This document shows, piece by piece, positions 17,172 to 26,915 of a stretch of 47,566 nt of DNA. The notes beneath the pieces are model-generated. The model ran no database searches. It was given only the letters and a program-made list of their open reading frames with translations, and was not told where the DNA came from. This DNA comes from Opitutia bacterium (lineage in GTDB: Bacteria > Verrucomicrobiota > Verrucomicrobiia > Opitutales > Seribacteraceae). The position numbers and the translations under genes were made by a program. The stretch covers positions 17,208 through 64,773 of the forward strand of contig PBLJ01000036.1 in NCBI GenBank assembly GCA_002721705.1, written 5' to 3'. Numbering within the stretch: the first letter of the stretch is position 1; each line of letters starts with the position of its first letter.

Positions 17172-18578
17172 TTACCCGACCGAACCTTCCATTTCCAGAT
17201 CGATCAATCTCTTCAGCTCTACGCTGTATTCCATGGGGAACTGTCTCACGAGATCGTTCACAAAACCGTTTACGCTCAAACTCATGGCCTCCGCTTCATT
17301 CATGCCACGCTGCCGCATGTAAAAAATTTGCTCGGCGCTGACCTTGGACACGCTGGCTTCATGCTGTACGGAGTTGGCGTCTCCTCTCACGGCAATTGCC
17401 GGATAGGTGTCCGTCCGGCTATTGGAGTTGATCAGAAGGGCATCGCATTCGGTGTTGTTGCGACATCCCTTCAGGCGCTTGGGCATATGGATGAGCCCCC
17501 GATAGGAAGAACGCCCCTTCCCAATTGAAATCGATTTCGCGATGACGTTGCTGGTCGTCTCATCGGCCGCGTGGATCATCTTGGCGCCCGTGTCTTGGTG
17601 TTGGCCATCGTTTGCGAGGGCGATGGACAGTACTTCTCCACGTGCTTTTCGTCCCTTGAGAATAACGCCCGGATATTTCATGGTAAGCCGCGAGCCAATG
17701 TTGCAATCAATCCACTTTATTTCGGCTTCCTCTTCCGCCAACCCGCGTTTCGTCACAAGATTAAACACGTTGTTGGACCAATTTTGAACCGTGATGTATT
17801 GGATTTTCGCGCCTTTCAAGGCAACGAGTTCCACGACTGCGCTGTGAAGGGTGGTGGTTTCGAATTTGGGAGCGGTGCAACCTTCCATGTAGGTCACTTC
17901 GGCTCCTTCATCTGCAATGATCAAAGTCCTTTCGAATTGACCGAAATTCTCCGCGTTGATCCTGAAATAAGCTTGTAGCGGCTGAGCCAATTTCACGCCC
18001 GGCGGGACGTAGATGAAACTTCCGCCACTGAATACCGCGCCATTGAGAGCCGAGAACTTGTTGTCGTTGCTTGGAATCACTTTTCCAAACCATTTTCGAA
18101 AAATTTCAGGATGTTCCTTCAATCCTTCTGTTGAACCCACGAACAAAACACCTTGTTTCTCGAGATCTTCCTTCATGCGGGAATAAGCCGCTTCGCTGTC
18201 GAATTGGGCTTCCACGCCTGCTAGAAACTTTCTTTCCTGCTCCGGAATGCCCAGTCTCTCAAAGGTATTCTTGATGTCGTCGGGCACTTCTTCCCAAGTT
18301 CGGCTAGGACGTTGTCCCTTTGCCAAGTAGTAACGGATTTTATCGAAGTGAATATTCTCCAAATCTTTGGTGGCCCAATGAGTGGGCAAAGGTTTCTTGT
18401 CGAAGATGCCAAGGGATTTCAGGCGGAAGTCACGGATCCAGTCATTTTCCTCCTTGATGCCCGAGACGTAGCGCACGACGTCCTCGGACAATCCTACGCC
18501 CGCATCGTATTCGTAGGTGGTGTCATAGTGGAAGTTTCCCGCATCTCGGTCCACTTCTATCTCTTTTGCTTGGATCAT
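17172..18578 (-). CDS. sufB: Fe-S cluster assembly protein SufB
   Basis: The 468-residue product is the scaffold subunit on which new Fe-S clusters are thought to form. It is highly conserved: [16 protein letters not shown] near the start, [19 protein letters not shown], the beta-helix with [15 protein letters not shown], then [15 protein letters not shown] and the C-terminal [18 protein letters not shown]. The length equals the usual SufB length. It starts with ATG and stands 26 bases after sufC. Confidence 0.97.
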   Translation of the reverse strand: MIQAKEIEVDRDAGNFHYDTTYEYDAGVGLSEDVVRYVSGIKEENDWIRDFRLKSLGIFDKKPLPTHWATKDLENIHFDKIRYYLAKGQRPSRTWEEVPDDIKNTFERLGIPEQERKFLAGVEAQFDSEAAYSRMKEDLEKQGVLFVGSTEGLKEHPEIFRKWFGKVIPSNDNKFSALNGAVFSGGSFIYVPPGVKLAQPLQAYFRINAENFGQFERTLIIADEGAEVTYMEGCTAPKFETTTLHSAVVELVALKGAKIQYITVQNWSNNVFNLVTKRGLAEEEAEIKWIDCNIGSRLTMKYPGVILKGRKARGEVLSIALANDGQHQDTGAKMIHAADETTSNVIAKSISIGKGRSSYRGLIHMPKRLKGCRNNTECDALLINSNSRTDTYPAIAVRGDANSVQHEASVSKVSAEQIFYMRQRGMNEAEAMSLSVNGFVNDLVRQFPMEYSVELKRLIDLEMEGSVG

Positions 18579-18604
18579 TTTAATTTTTTTCCTTATGGGT
18601 ATCG

Positions 18605-19360
18605 TCAGGCCACCAATTCTGCTTTCACCCAGTCGTAGCCTTTTTCTTCCAGCTCGACCGCCAACGCCTTGTCTCCACTACGGACGATTCGCCCATCCCA
18701 CATTACGTGAACGCGATCCGGTACGATGTATTCCAGCAATCGTTGGTAATGAGTGATTACGAGAATGCCTCGATCCGAGCCTCTCATTGCGTTTACTCCT
18801 TGGGCTACGATGCGAAGGGCGTCGATGTCGAGACCACTGTCGGTTTCGTCGAGGATACAGTACCGAGGCTGAAGCATTGCCATCTGCAAAATTTCGCATC
18901 GTTTCTTTTCTCCTCCGGAAAATCCTTCATTGACGGAGCGTGAGGTGAACTGCCGGTCGATTCCCAACTCGTCCATCTTTTCATACAAATCCTTGTAGTA
19001 ATTGCTGGCATCAATTCGTTCACCTTCACCGAGGCGGGCTTGTAGAGCGGCCCTGATGAAGTTGGCGATACTTACTCCAGGCAGTTCCATCGGATACTGA
19101 AATGCGAGAAAGAGTCCCATCCGGGCGATTTCATCGGGCTCCATGCCGAGGATTGACGTGTCGTCCATCAGTACACTGCCATCGGTCACTTCATAATCGT
19201 CATGCCCTGCAATGGCTTTGGCCAAGGTGCTTTTCCCACTGCCATTTGGTCCCATTATGGCGTGCACTTCTCCTTGGGGTAAATCAAGACACAATCCTTT
19301 CAGGATTTCTTTATCATGGCCTATGCAGGCTCGCAGGTTTTGTATTCCGAGAACACTCAT
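18605..19360 (-). CDS. sufC: Fe-S cluster assembly ATPase SufC
   Basis: The 251-residue ABC-type ATPase drives SufBC2D. Walker A is GPNGSGKST at residues 37-45, the Q-loop region has [12 protein letters not shown], the signature is [13 protein letters not shown], and Walker B is [15 protein letters not shown], with the SufC-specific DETDSGLD. The following HYQRLLEYI carries the switch His. It lies 19 bases after the fur-like gene and is followed by sufB, sufD and sufT. Confidence 0.97.
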   Translation of the reverse strand: MSVLGIQNLRACIGHDKEILKGLCLDLPQGEVHAIMGPNGSGKSTLAKAIAGHDDYEVTDGSVLMDDTSILGMEPDEIARMGLFLAFQYPMELPGVSIANFIRAALQARLGEGERIDASNYYKDLYEKMDELGIDRQFTSRSVNEGFSGGEKKRCEILQMAMLQPRYCILDETDSGLDIDALRIVAQGVNAMRGSDRGILVITHYQRLLEYIVPDRVHVMWDGRIVRSGDKALAVELEEKGYDWVKAELVA

Positions 19361-19379
19361 CGTCTTTGCAGGATATATA

Positions 19380-19835
19380 TTAGCTTTTCGCTGACAGTAC
19401 TGGGTCAGGAAGGGTGGGTTGGGATTGTCCGACGTACGAAAGAGATATGCTGTGGGATGAAAATCCTTTTGGAAGAATTTCCTGTAGGTAGCGATTCACC
19501 TCACACGGCAACGGGACGTCGAACACTTCCCCCGTTTGTTCACATTGGAAATGAGCATGTTCCTCAAGGTTCGGGCAAAATCGCGTAGAGGCTCGCTCAA
19601 AGTGAACTTGCTTGATCAAGCCACATTTGACCAATGCCTCGAGCCCATTGTAGACGGTTGCAAGAGAAATCCCCGAACGTCGTTGCTTGGCTCGAAGATG
19701 GACTTCCTCGGCGGTTGGGTGATCTCTTTGTTCCCTTAAAACTTCATAAATCAGTTCACGCTGACGGGTCGCTCGCATGCCCACTTTGCGGAGGGATGTC
19801 TTTAGTCGGCGACGTTCTGACTCTAGAAGTTTCAC
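19380..19835 (-). CDS. Fur/PerR-family regulator of the suf operon
   Basis: The 151-residue product has the Fur winged helix, with the DNA-reading helix at about 56-73 ([18 protein letters not shown]). The metal region reads [16 protein letters not shown]. The His pair at 93 and 95 and Asp106 match the regulatory metal site. The structural zinc CxxC is broken (C98, then T101), and there is no second CxxC in the C-terminus. At the position of PerR's Asp85 there is a Cys (RFCP). So it lacks the usual Cys4 zinc site. The start is a GTG (19833-19835). It is first in an operon with sufCBD-sufT and probably controls it, responding to iron, peroxide, heme or Fe-S status. Confidence 0.87.
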   Translation of the reverse strand: MKLLESERRRLKTSLRKVGMRATRQRELIYEVLREQRDHPTAEEVHLRAKQRRSGISLATVYNGLEALVKCGLIKQVHFERASTRFCPNLEEHAHFQCEQTGEVFDVPLPCEVNRYLQEILPKGFSSHSISLSYVGQSQPTLPDPVLSAKS

Positions 19836-19848
19836 AAGCCTTATCTTT

Positions 19849-19863
19849 TTAGAATAATTCTAA
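19849..19863 (-). promoter_or_regulatory. Fur/PerR-type box ahead of the fur-suf operon
   Basis: TTAGAATAATTCTAA is a perfect 7-1-7 inverted repeat, 14 bases ahead of the regulator's GTG. It has the same layout as the PerR box and Fur box of Gram-positive bacteria. On the minus strand it contains TAGAAT (19857-19862), a likely -10 hexamer, so binding here would block transcription. This supports autorepression of the operon. Confidence 0.7.
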
Positions 19864-19900
19864 GAATCAATCTCAAAAGAGAAAAACTGATATTGTCCTG

Positions 19901-19923
19901 CTTGGTCAAATTGTTTGACCAAG
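19901..19923. terminator. Perfect 10-bp hairpin between the lipoprotein gene and fur
   Basis: CTTGGTCAAA and TTTGACCAAG (19901-19910 and 19914-19923) pair fully around a 3-base loop. It lies downstream of the lipoprotein gene on the minus strand and just ahead of the fur promoter. There is no clear U-tract, so intrinsic termination is only a possibility; a protein-binding palindrome is the alternative. Confidence 0.4.
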
Positions 19924-19933
19924 GGATTCAATT

Positions 19934-19956
19934 GCCTGAACCAATTGGGTTCAGGC
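19934..19956. terminator. Second perfect hairpin, in tandem
   Basis: GCCTGAACC and GGTTCAGGC (19934-19942 and 19948-19956) form a 9-bp stem with a 5-base loop, 12 bases after the lipoprotein stop in transcript order. It is the better terminator candidate for that gene, because it comes right after the stop and is GC-rich, but the following bases (AATTGAATCC) are not a run of U. Confidence 0.45.
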
Positions 19957-19968
19957 TATTGCCTTTGA

Positions 19969-20229
19969 TCAATAATCGGTCAGGGTGAAGAGACCCCAGA
20001 GCAATCTGGTTTGGTTTCCGCTGAAGTTTCGCCGATACCAAAGTTCATCGGTCTTCGAGTGAAGAGTGCCGGCATGAACGGGATTAAAGGATTGGGGATA
20101 ACGTTCGATTATTCCACCCACGTTCAGATTCTTGTTCCAAACTTCCTTTACTTTGCTCGGCATCATGCTGCAACCCGATGAAAAAGTCGCGCCAAAGACG
20201 ATGACCAAAGGTAATATCAGGTTTTTCAT
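19969..20229 (-). CDS. Small lipoprotein of unknown function
   Basis: The 86-residue product has a typical lipoprotein signal: basic MKN, hydrophobic LILPLVIVFGATF, and the lipobox SSGC with Cys20. The mature part is about 67 residues, rich in Asn, Trp, Arg and Tyr, with IIERYPQSFNPVHAG and TDELWYRRNFSGN. It ends in a hydrophobic TRLLWGLFTLTDY. I do not recognise the family. AGAGGAAA lies about nine bases ahead of the ATG (20227-20229). It is divergent from glyS and appears to be a single-gene unit with hairpins after its stop. An envelope role is inferred from the signal only. Confidence 0.75.
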   Translation of the reverse strand: MKNLILPLVIVFGATFSSGCSMMPSKVKEVWNKNLNVGGIIERYPQSFNPVHAGTLHSKTDELWYRRNFSGNQTRLLWGLFTLTDY

Positions 20230-20380
20230 AGGTTGTTTCCTCTTCTACTTTATTGGTAGATACATTAAGCGAAAGGTTTGGACTAAACAAAGTCAACCCT
20301 GCATATGGGCGATCCTTCCCTTGCTTCCGAGCTAGTCTTGAGCTTGACCAAGCCTAGAGTATCCTTAGGCGTTGACCTCA

Positions 20381-21892
20381 ATGAAAGATAATACTGAGCG
20401 AGGGCGCATGAGTGAAATCGTCGCGTTATGCAAACGACGAGGGTTCATTTTTCAATCTTCCGAGATCTACGGAGGAATAAATGGATTTTTCGATTACGGC
20501 CCTTTGGGGGTTGAACTTCGCCGGAACATCAAGGACGCGTGGTGGGAGGACATGGTGAGACGGCGCGACGACGTCGTGGGACTTGATTGTTCGATCATCA
20601 TGCATCCGGACGTGTGGAAAGCTTCCGGTCACCTCGATGGATTCACCGACCCGATGGTGGATTGCAAGGAGTCAAAGATGCGCTATCGGGCGGATCAATT
20701 GTTCTTTGGTTCAGTTGTTGTGAACGGCGAGATTGTTGGTTACGTATCCGTTCTCGAATCGGAAACTATGCAGGAAGAAGCCGATGAAAAGGCCGATAAA
20801 CTTAAGCGAAAGGAAGGCATACAAGGCGAACTTGCTCCCGTTGAACTGAAGCCTTTCGACGAATCCACCCCTGAAGAACGGCCATTGGTGCCATCGCCTG
20901 CAACCGGCAAACCGGGGTCCCTCACTGATCCGCGTGATTTCAACATGATGTTCGAGACACACGTAGGTGCTTTGCGAGATGCCGCCTCGGTTTGTTATCT
21001 TCGGCCTGAAACAGCTCAAGGGATTTTCGCCAATTTCAAGAACGTGGTTGATTCCGGTCGCGTCAAGGTCCCCTTCGGCATCGCCCAGATCGGCAAGGCT
21101 TTCCGCAACGAGATTACTCCTCGTAATTTTATTTTTAGATCCCGCGAGTTCGAGCAGATGGAGATCGAGTACTTCATACCTCCGGATGATGATTTCTGGC
21201 CCAAGTTTCATCGTGAATGGATCGACGTTCGCAAATCTTGGTTTTCCGGTATTGGGCTTACCAATGAATGCTTGGGAGAAGAGGTGCATCCTCAAGATAA
21301 GCTCGCCCATTATGCCCGAGCATGCACCGACATTACTTTCAAGTTTCCCTTCGGGGAACAGGAATTGGAGGGTATTGCGGCCCGGGGCAACTTTGACTTG
21401 CGCCAGCACCAGGACTCTTCGGGCAAGTCCATGGAATATTTCGACGAGGAACGAAAGGAGAAGTACGTCCCTCACGTGATCGAACCAAGTCTCGGCGTCG
21501 ATCGCACTTTGTTGGCCGTTCTCTGTTCTGCCTACGACGTTGATGAAGTTGAAGGAGACGTTCGTACCGTCATGCGTTTCCATCCACGGGTTGCTCCCAT
21601 CAAGGTGGGCGTCTTTCCCTTGGTGAAGAATAAACCTCCTTTGGTCGAAAAGGCGCGTAAGGTCTATGAAAAGTTACACCGCCGTTGGAACGTGTTCTAC
21701 GATGCCTCGGGAGCAATTGGTCGCCGGTATCGCAGGATGGACGAGGCAGGAGCTCCCTTTGGGGTCACGATAGACTTTGATACCATTGAAGGAGATGGAA
21801 CGATTACTTTGCGTGATCGCGACACCACGAAGCAGGAGCGTTTGTCCGAAGACGAACTTTTGGACTGCCTCGCCGAGCGTATCGAAGGTTAG
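20381..21892 (+). CDS. glyS: Glycyl-tRNA synthetase (single-chain alpha2 type)
   Basis: The 503-residue class II enzyme charges tRNA-Gly. It is the eukaryote/archaea-like form also found in some bacteria, not the alpha-beta form of E. coli. The signature is [21 protein letters not shown]-like at the N-terminus. RPETAQGIF (about residue 208) and the class II motif 2 [20 protein letters not shown] are clear, and motif 3 is [14 protein letters not shown]. The anticodon domain closes the chain ([16 protein letters not shown]). I chose the ATG at 20381-20383; a TTG three codons earlier and an ATG at 20408 with GAGGG ahead are alternatives. The stop is 11 bases from the convergent recJ stop. Confidence 0.96.
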   Translation: MKDNTERGRMSEIVALCKRRGFIFQSSEIYGGINGFFDYGPLGVELRRNIKDAWWEDMVRRRDDVVGLDCSIIMHPDVWKASGHLDGFTDPMVDCKESKMRYRADQLFFGSVVVNGEIVGYVSVLESETMQEEADEKADKLKRKEGIQGELAPVELKPFDESTPEERPLVPSPATGKPGSLTDPRDFNMMFETHVGALRDAASVCYLRPETAQGIFANFKNVVDSGRVKVPFGIAQIGKAFRNEITPRNFIFRSREFEQMEIEYFIPPDDDFWPKFHREWIDVRKSWFSGIGLTNECLGEEVHPQDKLAHYARACTDITFKFPFGEQELEGIAARGNFDLRQHQDSSGKSMEYFDEERKEKYVPHVIEPSLGVDRTLLAVLCSAYDVDEVEGDVRTVMRFHPRVAPIKVGVFPLVKNKPPLVEKARKVYEKLHRRWNVFYDASGAIGRRYRRMDEAGAPFGVTIDFDTIEGDGTITLRDRDTTKQERLSEDELLDCLAERIEG

Positions 21893-21903
21893 TCCTACAG
21901 TCG

Positions 21904-23622
21904 CTATTGCTCGGCCAGGCGCCAATCCACCAAGGTCATTTGAGGCGATACGACCCCGTTCCAATCATTCCATCCCAGCCGAATGGCTAGGTCGAGCGAT
22001 TGATCATGTGGCGGTTGTCGGTGGCCAAGATTCCAGGCAATCCCGGATATCAATTCCTGCCCGTTGTGTACGCTGAATCGAAAGTGGTTTTGTCCCACTG
22101 CCCGTGGCGCTTGCGCCAGATTGACGTTTCGCAAGCCGAGGAGAGGCTCCGGGTTTTCTTGGCCAAAGGGCTGTAGATGTTCCAACTCTTTGAGCAGAGG
22201 GACTCCCAAGGAGTTTTGTTCAATCCAGCATGCGATCTCCAGCGTTGCTTCGGGCAGTGTGTCCTGGCAGGTTTTTTTCACTGCCTCGTCGAAGGCAAAT
22301 TGAAAATCGGTCAGGCATTTTCTGGGTAGGCTAAGACCGACGGCGGCTGGATGACCTCCCCAGTCTTCGTCGGCAAGCAGGCTTGAACATAGTTTCAACG
22401 TCTGCACCAGATCTATGCCGGGTATGCTCCTTCCCGATCCTTTCAAGATTTCGCCATCGCCCCCCAATACAATGGCAGGTTTGCCATGGGCCCGAGACAG
22501 TTTGCCCGCCACGATGCCGACTACGCCTTGGTGCCAATGATCTCCATGCGCTACTATTCCTAGGCAATCGTCCATGTGTTTTTCGACTTGGTCATGCGCC
22601 TCCTCGGAGATCTTTCGTTCAATTTCTCTACGTTCCTGATTGAGCTTGTCCAGTTTTCGAGCCAATTCCCTGCTTTCCGCTAGGTTGTCGCTGGTGAGGA
22701 GGTTTGCAGGCAGTTCCGCCTCGTCCAGACGTCCGCCTGCGTTAATGCGAGGAGCCATTTTGAAGGCGACGTCGGTCGAGGTGAGTTTCGCTCCGGGTCG
22801 AAGGCCGCTCACTTCGCGTAACTCGTGTATTCCCGGGCGTGCGGACTCGGACAATTGATGCAGACCTCGATGGGCGAAAATCCTGTTTTCGCCTCGCAGC
22901 GGCACTAAGTCGGCGACCGTCCCCAACGCCACGAGATCCAGCTGTTTCTTGATGGGGAACTCAGTCGCTCGCACGTCTCCTTTTGCCCGCAGGCGTTTTA
23001 AGAGGGCGTGAGTCAACTTGAAGGCAAGTCCAGCTGCGGATAGGTTGCGCCATGGTTCACCTTGGTCTTTTTCAAGGTGAGGGTTTACGAAAATGGCTTG
23101 AGCGGACAGTTGGCCTTTTAATTGATGATGATCCACGATCACCACGTCCACTCCCTTGTCGGTCAGGAATCCGATTTCTCGACTTGAGTTCGTTCCACAG
23201 TCAAGAGCCAGCAACACCTTTGGAACCTCCACTGCCAATCCTCTTTCCAGGACTGGAATGCTGAGGCCATAGCCTTCACTTTCACGTCGAGGAATGATGA
23301 ATCGAGGAGATGCTCCCAATTCGCTTAAGACATGATGCATGATGGCCGTCGCGGTGATGCCGTCGACGTCGTAGTCACCGAGGATCAGTATCGACTCGGA
23401 TTGATCGATTGCTTGGACGATGCGGTTTACGGCAGCATCCATTCCACTTATATCAAAGGGATCTGCAAGGTCGGCCAATCGTGGTGCAATGAACCGAGAT
23501 GCTTCCGTCGGGTCGCAGATCGCGTTAATTCCTAACAGGCGTGCAATGAAAGGGGAGATTGCCAGCTTCTCGACGAGGAGCGATACGATGGAATTGTCGA
23601 CGGCTTTGTCAGTCCAGCGCAT
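21904..23622 (-). CDS. recJ: Single-stranded-DNA-specific exonuclease RecJ
   Basis: The 572-residue enzyme degrades single-stranded DNA 5' to 3' in recombination and repair. It has the DHH phosphoesterase motifs DYDVDG (83-88), DCGTN (141-145) and VDHHQ (163-167), then NAGGRL (DHHA1 entry) and the oligonucleotide-binding fold at the end (LGWNDWNGVVSPQM). The GGHPAAVGLS motif of the DHHA1 domain is present. The ATG at 23620-23622 starts it. It follows secDF after a 54-base gap on the same strand. Confidence 0.95.
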   Translation of the reverse strand: MRWTDKAVDNSIVSLLVEKLAISPFIARLLGINAICDPTEASRFIAPRLADLADPFDISGMDAAVNRIVQAIDQSESILILGDYDVDGITATAIMHHVLSELGASPRFIIPRRESEGYGLSIPVLERGLAVEVPKVLLALDCGTNSSREIGFLTDKGVDVVIVDHHQLKGQLSAQAIFVNPHLEKDQGEPWRNLSAAGLAFKLTHALLKRLRAKGDVRATEFPIKKQLDLVALGTVADLVPLRGENRIFAHRGLHQLSESARPGIHELREVSGLRPGAKLTSTDVAFKMAPRINAGGRLDEAELPANLLTSDNLAESRELARKLDKLNQERREIERKISEEAHDQVEKHMDDCLGIVAHGDHWHQGVVGIVAGKLSRAHGKPAIVLGGDGEILKGSGRSIPGIDLVQTLKLCSSLLADEDWGGHPAAVGLSLPRKCLTDFQFAFDEAVKKTCQDTLPEATLEIACWIEQNSLGVPLLKELEHLQPFGQENPEPLLGLRNVNLAQAPRAVGQNHFRFSVHNGQELISGIAWNLGHRQPPHDQSLDLAIRLGWNDWNGVVSPQMTLVDWRLAEQ

Positions 23623-23676
23623 GGCGTTTACAAAAGCCTGCTAGTTACGCGACGGACTTTATGGGAGGCAACAAGG

Positions 23677-26466
23677 TCAACGAGATGCCTTGCTGGAAGA
23701 GTCCCATTCGTATTTGGGCAAAAGCTCGCCTTCTTCAACGTGTTTGCGATCACCTCGATGCCACCAAAAGAAAATGGGGCTGGCAATGAAGATGGACGAG
23801 AAGGTGCCCGTCACTATGCCAATGACGAAAACGAAGGCGAAATCCTTGATTACTCCAGCTCCGAATATCCAAAGAGACGTTGCTGCCATCAAGGTGGTCA
23901 CACTTGTCAGAACGGAGCGAGAAAGCACTCTGTTGATTGCGATCCTGATAATTTTTCGCAGGTTGATGACAGGGTTCATCAACAGCTCCTCGCGAATGCG
24001 GTCGAAGACCACGATGGTGTCATTGATGGAGTAACCAACGATCATCAAAATGGCGGCCAACATTGGAGCAGTGAATTGTCCTGAACAGAGCCCGGTGGCA
24101 CCGAGCATGACGAAGAGGCCTACGGTCATTAGAACATCGTGGATGGTGGCCACAACCGCTCCCACGGCGTACCCCAGCTCGAATCGCAAGGCGACGTAAA
24201 GCAAGATTCCCATCAGCGCGAAAATCACCGACTTGATGGCATTGTTTTGAATTTCCGCTGAGACCGATCCGCTTATTTGGGTTTCTGCCTTCAAGCGTAG
24301 TTCCGCTTGGGGGTAAGTTGCATTAAGTTCATTAACTAAAATGCGATTGGACTCGGCATTTTCCGTAGTGAGATACAGTCTTTTCGATTCCTCGCCGGAA
24401 CCATATTGGTGTTGGATTTCACCTAGTTCAATCTCTTGGGAGGCACTGACGTCTTGAGCTGCTTTCTCAATCTGAGCGGAAGATATCTTGTGATCGGGAT
24501 TGTAATAGAGCACTCGTTGCGTGCCTCCCGTAAAATCGATGCCTAGTATTTTGTCTTTGTTTTGGTAAACGGAAGTAATCCCTGCGATGACTATGCACCA
24601 AGAGCAAAGAAAGGCAATTTTGCGATATTTGTGAAAGTCGATTTCCGTTCGAGTGTCACTCTTTTCGATCTGCTTCATGCTGATCATTATCTTGGAGCCA
24701 AGAACGTTAACTAGGAAATCCAGCAAGAACCGACTCACCACCAAGGCGCAGAACATGGATGCCACGATACCGATTGAAAGAGTGAACCCAAAGCCTCGGA
24801 CCGGTCCTGTTCCAAAACCGATGAGGATGAAGGCGGTGATCAAGGTGGTGACGTTGGCGTCGATGATTGTGGAAAAAGCTTTGTCGAATCCTCCCGCCAA
24901 GGCAGCGGAAGGGGATTTGCCTGAGCGAAGTTCCTCACGAATGCGTTCGAAGATGAGAATATTGGCATCGACCGCCATGCCCACGGTGAGCACGAGAGCG
25001 GCAATGCCCGGCAAGGTGAAGGTGGCGTCCATGTAGGCCATTACCGCAATTACGAGCAATACGTTGATCCCTACCGAGATAACGGCGAGGAAACCGCCGA
25101 TGAAATAATAAACGCTCATGAACGCCACAACCAGGCCCGCTCCCAGAAGACATGCCTTCAGGCTGCTCGCCAAGGCGTCTGCCGCCAAAGTGCCTTCGAC
25201 CTCGTACATTTCATCAATTTCCAAGGGAACCTTCAACGGGTTGTTCAAAATCGCGGCAAGGGCTCTTGTTTCCGCACTAGTGAAATCACCACTGATGACG
25301 GCATTGCCATCGATACGCTCTTTTACCGTCGGGGCGCTTTCCAGCTTGCCGTCCAACACGATAGCTAGTTGTCCGATGCTGTTCGTGCGTGCATTTTCGT
25401 CGGCGATTTCCTGTGTGATTCTGGCAAATTCTTCACCGCCTTCATCCGTGAATTCCATGGAGACTTCCCACCCTCCAGTATTATCTTGGCTGGGAAAGGC
25501 GTTTTCAATGATGTCGCCTTCGGCTTCCTCGTATTTCTTGACCCAGTAGTTGATCGTTGGTTTCGATTCCTCTTTGCTCTCCAGAGCCTTGGCTACGTAA
25601 ACAATGCCGTCTTCCTCCATTTCCAAAGGATTATCGTCTTCGTCTACCAGTGCGGCTGGGCCATCACCGCGGTACACTTTCGTGAATTTCAGAACGGCCG
25701 GGCGTTGCAATTCATTTATGATGTCATCGTTTTCTTTGGAACTGGTGCCGGGTATCTGGATTTCAACGCGCCGCTCCCCGACTTTCCTTATGATTGTTTC
25801 CTTGTTGCCGAAGGCGTTCAGTCGGCGATTCATGATTTTGACAACCTCGTCCAGGTTTTCTTGGCTGACGTCCGCCTCATCCTTGATCTTGAGCGTAGCT
25901 ACCACGCCCCCCTTCAGGTCGAGACCAAGTTTAACGGCGGCCTTTGATTGGGAGAACAGTCTTCTGAGGATAAGGGAATTTCGGGCTTTTACGTTTTGCT
26001 CCTTTACGTTGACACCAGGTTTCACAAGCCCCGGAGCCATGAAGGAGACGATCCTTTTGAATGCATTTTCCGGAGGGCGGAAGTACAAACTGTAGTCGAG
26101 CTTTTTATCGTCTCCCACGCTTTGCAGGGCATTGAACAAATTATCATACTTGAGGGAGGCCTTTTTATCCTCGTCGCTGGATTTCAATTGCGTCTCAGCG
26201 GGTGAATCGCTTTTTGCGTTGGCCTTTTCATCAGCGATCCTGGCATTCTTCTCGGCTTCTTTCCGCATCTCTTCCTTCGCATGCTCAAGCACTTTGGCGA
26301 AGGTGGGGAAATCCTCGAAGCCCAAGTCATCCTGCGTCAAGTCTCTCGTCACTTGGGACAGCAAGTATTGTTCAGGGTCTTGATCCTCCAGCGGCGTGAT
26401 GGCGTAGATAGCCAGCAACACAAATGTGCTGGTCAGCAAAAACTTCGAAACGACCTTCTTGGCCAT
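23677..26466 (-). CDS. secDF: Fused protein-export membrane protein SecD/SecF
   Basis: The 929-residue product joins SecD (about 1-600) and SecF (about 610-929) in one chain. SecDF uses the proton gradient to help pull secreted proteins through SecYEG. The SecD motif is LGLDLKGG at 180-187, then the P1 domain, and the membrane part has GMAVDANILIFERIREE. The SecF half has LGIDFTGGTQ and GYSINDTIVVFDRIREE. Between the first membrane segment (about 8-24) and the SecD motif lies an unusually long charged stretch (about 45-125, rich in Lys, Glu, Asp). yajC is directly upstream, 30 bases away. Confidence 0.96.
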   Translation of the reverse strand: MAKKVVSKFLLTSTFVLLAIYAITPLEDQDPEQYLLSQVTRDLTQDDLGFEDFPTFAKVLEHAKEEMRKEAEKNARIADEKANAKSDSPAETQLKSSDEDKKASLKYDNLFNALQSVGDDKKLDYSLYFRPPENAFKRIVSFMAPGLVKPGVNVKEQNVKARNSLILRRLFSQSKAAVKLGLDLKGGVVATLKIKDEADVSQENLDEVVKIMNRRLNAFGNKETIIRKVGERRVEIQIPGTSSKENDDIINELQRPAVLKFTKVYRGDGPAALVDEDDNPLEMEEDGIVYVAKALESKEESKPTINYWVKKYEEAEGDIIENAFPSQDNTGGWEVSMEFTDEGGEEFARITQEIADENARTNSIGQLAIVLDGKLESAPTVKERIDGNAVISGDFTSAETRALAAILNNPLKVPLEIDEMYEVEGTLAADALASSLKACLLGAGLVVAFMSVYYFIGGFLAVISVGINVLLVIAVMAYMDATFTLPGIAALVLTVGMAVDANILIFERIREELRSGKSPSAALAGGFDKAFSTIIDANVTTLITAFILIGFGTGPVRGFGFTLSIGIVASMFCALVVSRFLLDFLVNVLGSKIMISMKQIEKSDTRTEIDFHKYRKIAFLCSWCIVIAGITSVYQNKDKILGIDFTGGTQRVLYYNPDHKISSAQIEKAAQDVSASQEIELGEIQHQYGSGEESKRLYLTTENAESNRILVNELNATYPQAELRLKAETQISGSVSAEIQNNAIKSVIFALMGILLYVALRFELGYAVGAVVATIHDVLMTVGLFVMLGATGLCSGQFTAPMLAAILMIVGYSINDTIVVFDRIREELLMNPVINLRKIIRIAINRVLSRSVLTSVTTLMAATSLWIFGAGVIKDFAFVFVIGIVTGTFSSIFIASPIFFWWHRGDRKHVEEGELLPKYEWDSSSKASR

Positions 26467-26496
26467 GACTTGCAGAATGAAGAAAGAAGAACCAGC

Positions 26497-26844
26497 TCAG
26501 GCTTGGTTCACTTTGTCGGCAATGGAGGCTTTGCTGATCTCCACTTTCACGTTGTCGGCGATCTTCAGAACGAAACGATCATCCTTGACGCTCGTTATGG
26601 TGCCATGAAGCCCGCCTATGGTCACGACGTCGGTGCCGGGTTGCAATTCTTTGACCATCTGTTCGTGTTGCTTTTGCTTTTTGCGCTGAGGCGCTATCAA
26701 CAGAAACCACATGGCGGCGAATATGAGTACGAAAGGCAAGAGGCCCATCAGTGGGTTGCTGCCCGAGCCATCTGCAGGTGGAGCCATGGCTAGCCAATTA
26801 ACGCACTTTGCGCCGAACTCATTCGTAGAGAAGGAAAAACTCAT
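26497..26844 (-). CDS. yajC: Sec translocon accessory protein YajC
   Basis: The product has 115 residues, or 96 if it starts at the internal ATG (26785-26787). It is a one-span membrane protein (GLLPFVLIFAAMWFLLIAPQ) followed by a basic RKKQKQ stretch and the YajC soluble part with PGTDVVTIGGLHGTI. The first 19 residues are not typical of YajC, and neither start has a clear ribosome site, so the shorter form may be the real one. It pairs with the secDF gene just downstream. Confidence 0.92.
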   Translation of the reverse strand: MSFSFSTNEFGAKCVNWLAMAPPADGSGSNPLMGLLPFVLIFAAMWFLLIAPQRKKQKQHEQMVKELQPGTDVVTIGGLHGTITSVKDDRFVLKIADNVKVEISKASIADKVNQA

Positions 26845-26915
26845 CGGATAGATTGGTGAAAAAGAGGAGAGATTTATAGTCTTGCCGGGGAAGAAGGCAA
26901 GTTCATATCCGTAAT

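Noticed and set aside
20352-20370. A small inverted repeat (GCCTA/TAGGC) just ahead of glyS as a T-box
   Set aside because: It is only a 5-bp stem, with no T-box sequence and far too little leader for a T-box riboswitch.
20711-21583. A 290-codon open frame on the minus strand inside glyS
   Set aside because: It lies fully opposite a strongly conserved gene, has no ribosome site and no recognisable motif; long antisense frames are common here because of codon bias.
25369-25947. A 192-codon plus-strand frame opposite secDF
   Set aside because: The composition (Phe and Val runs) mirrors the antisense of a membrane protein gene; no start signal.
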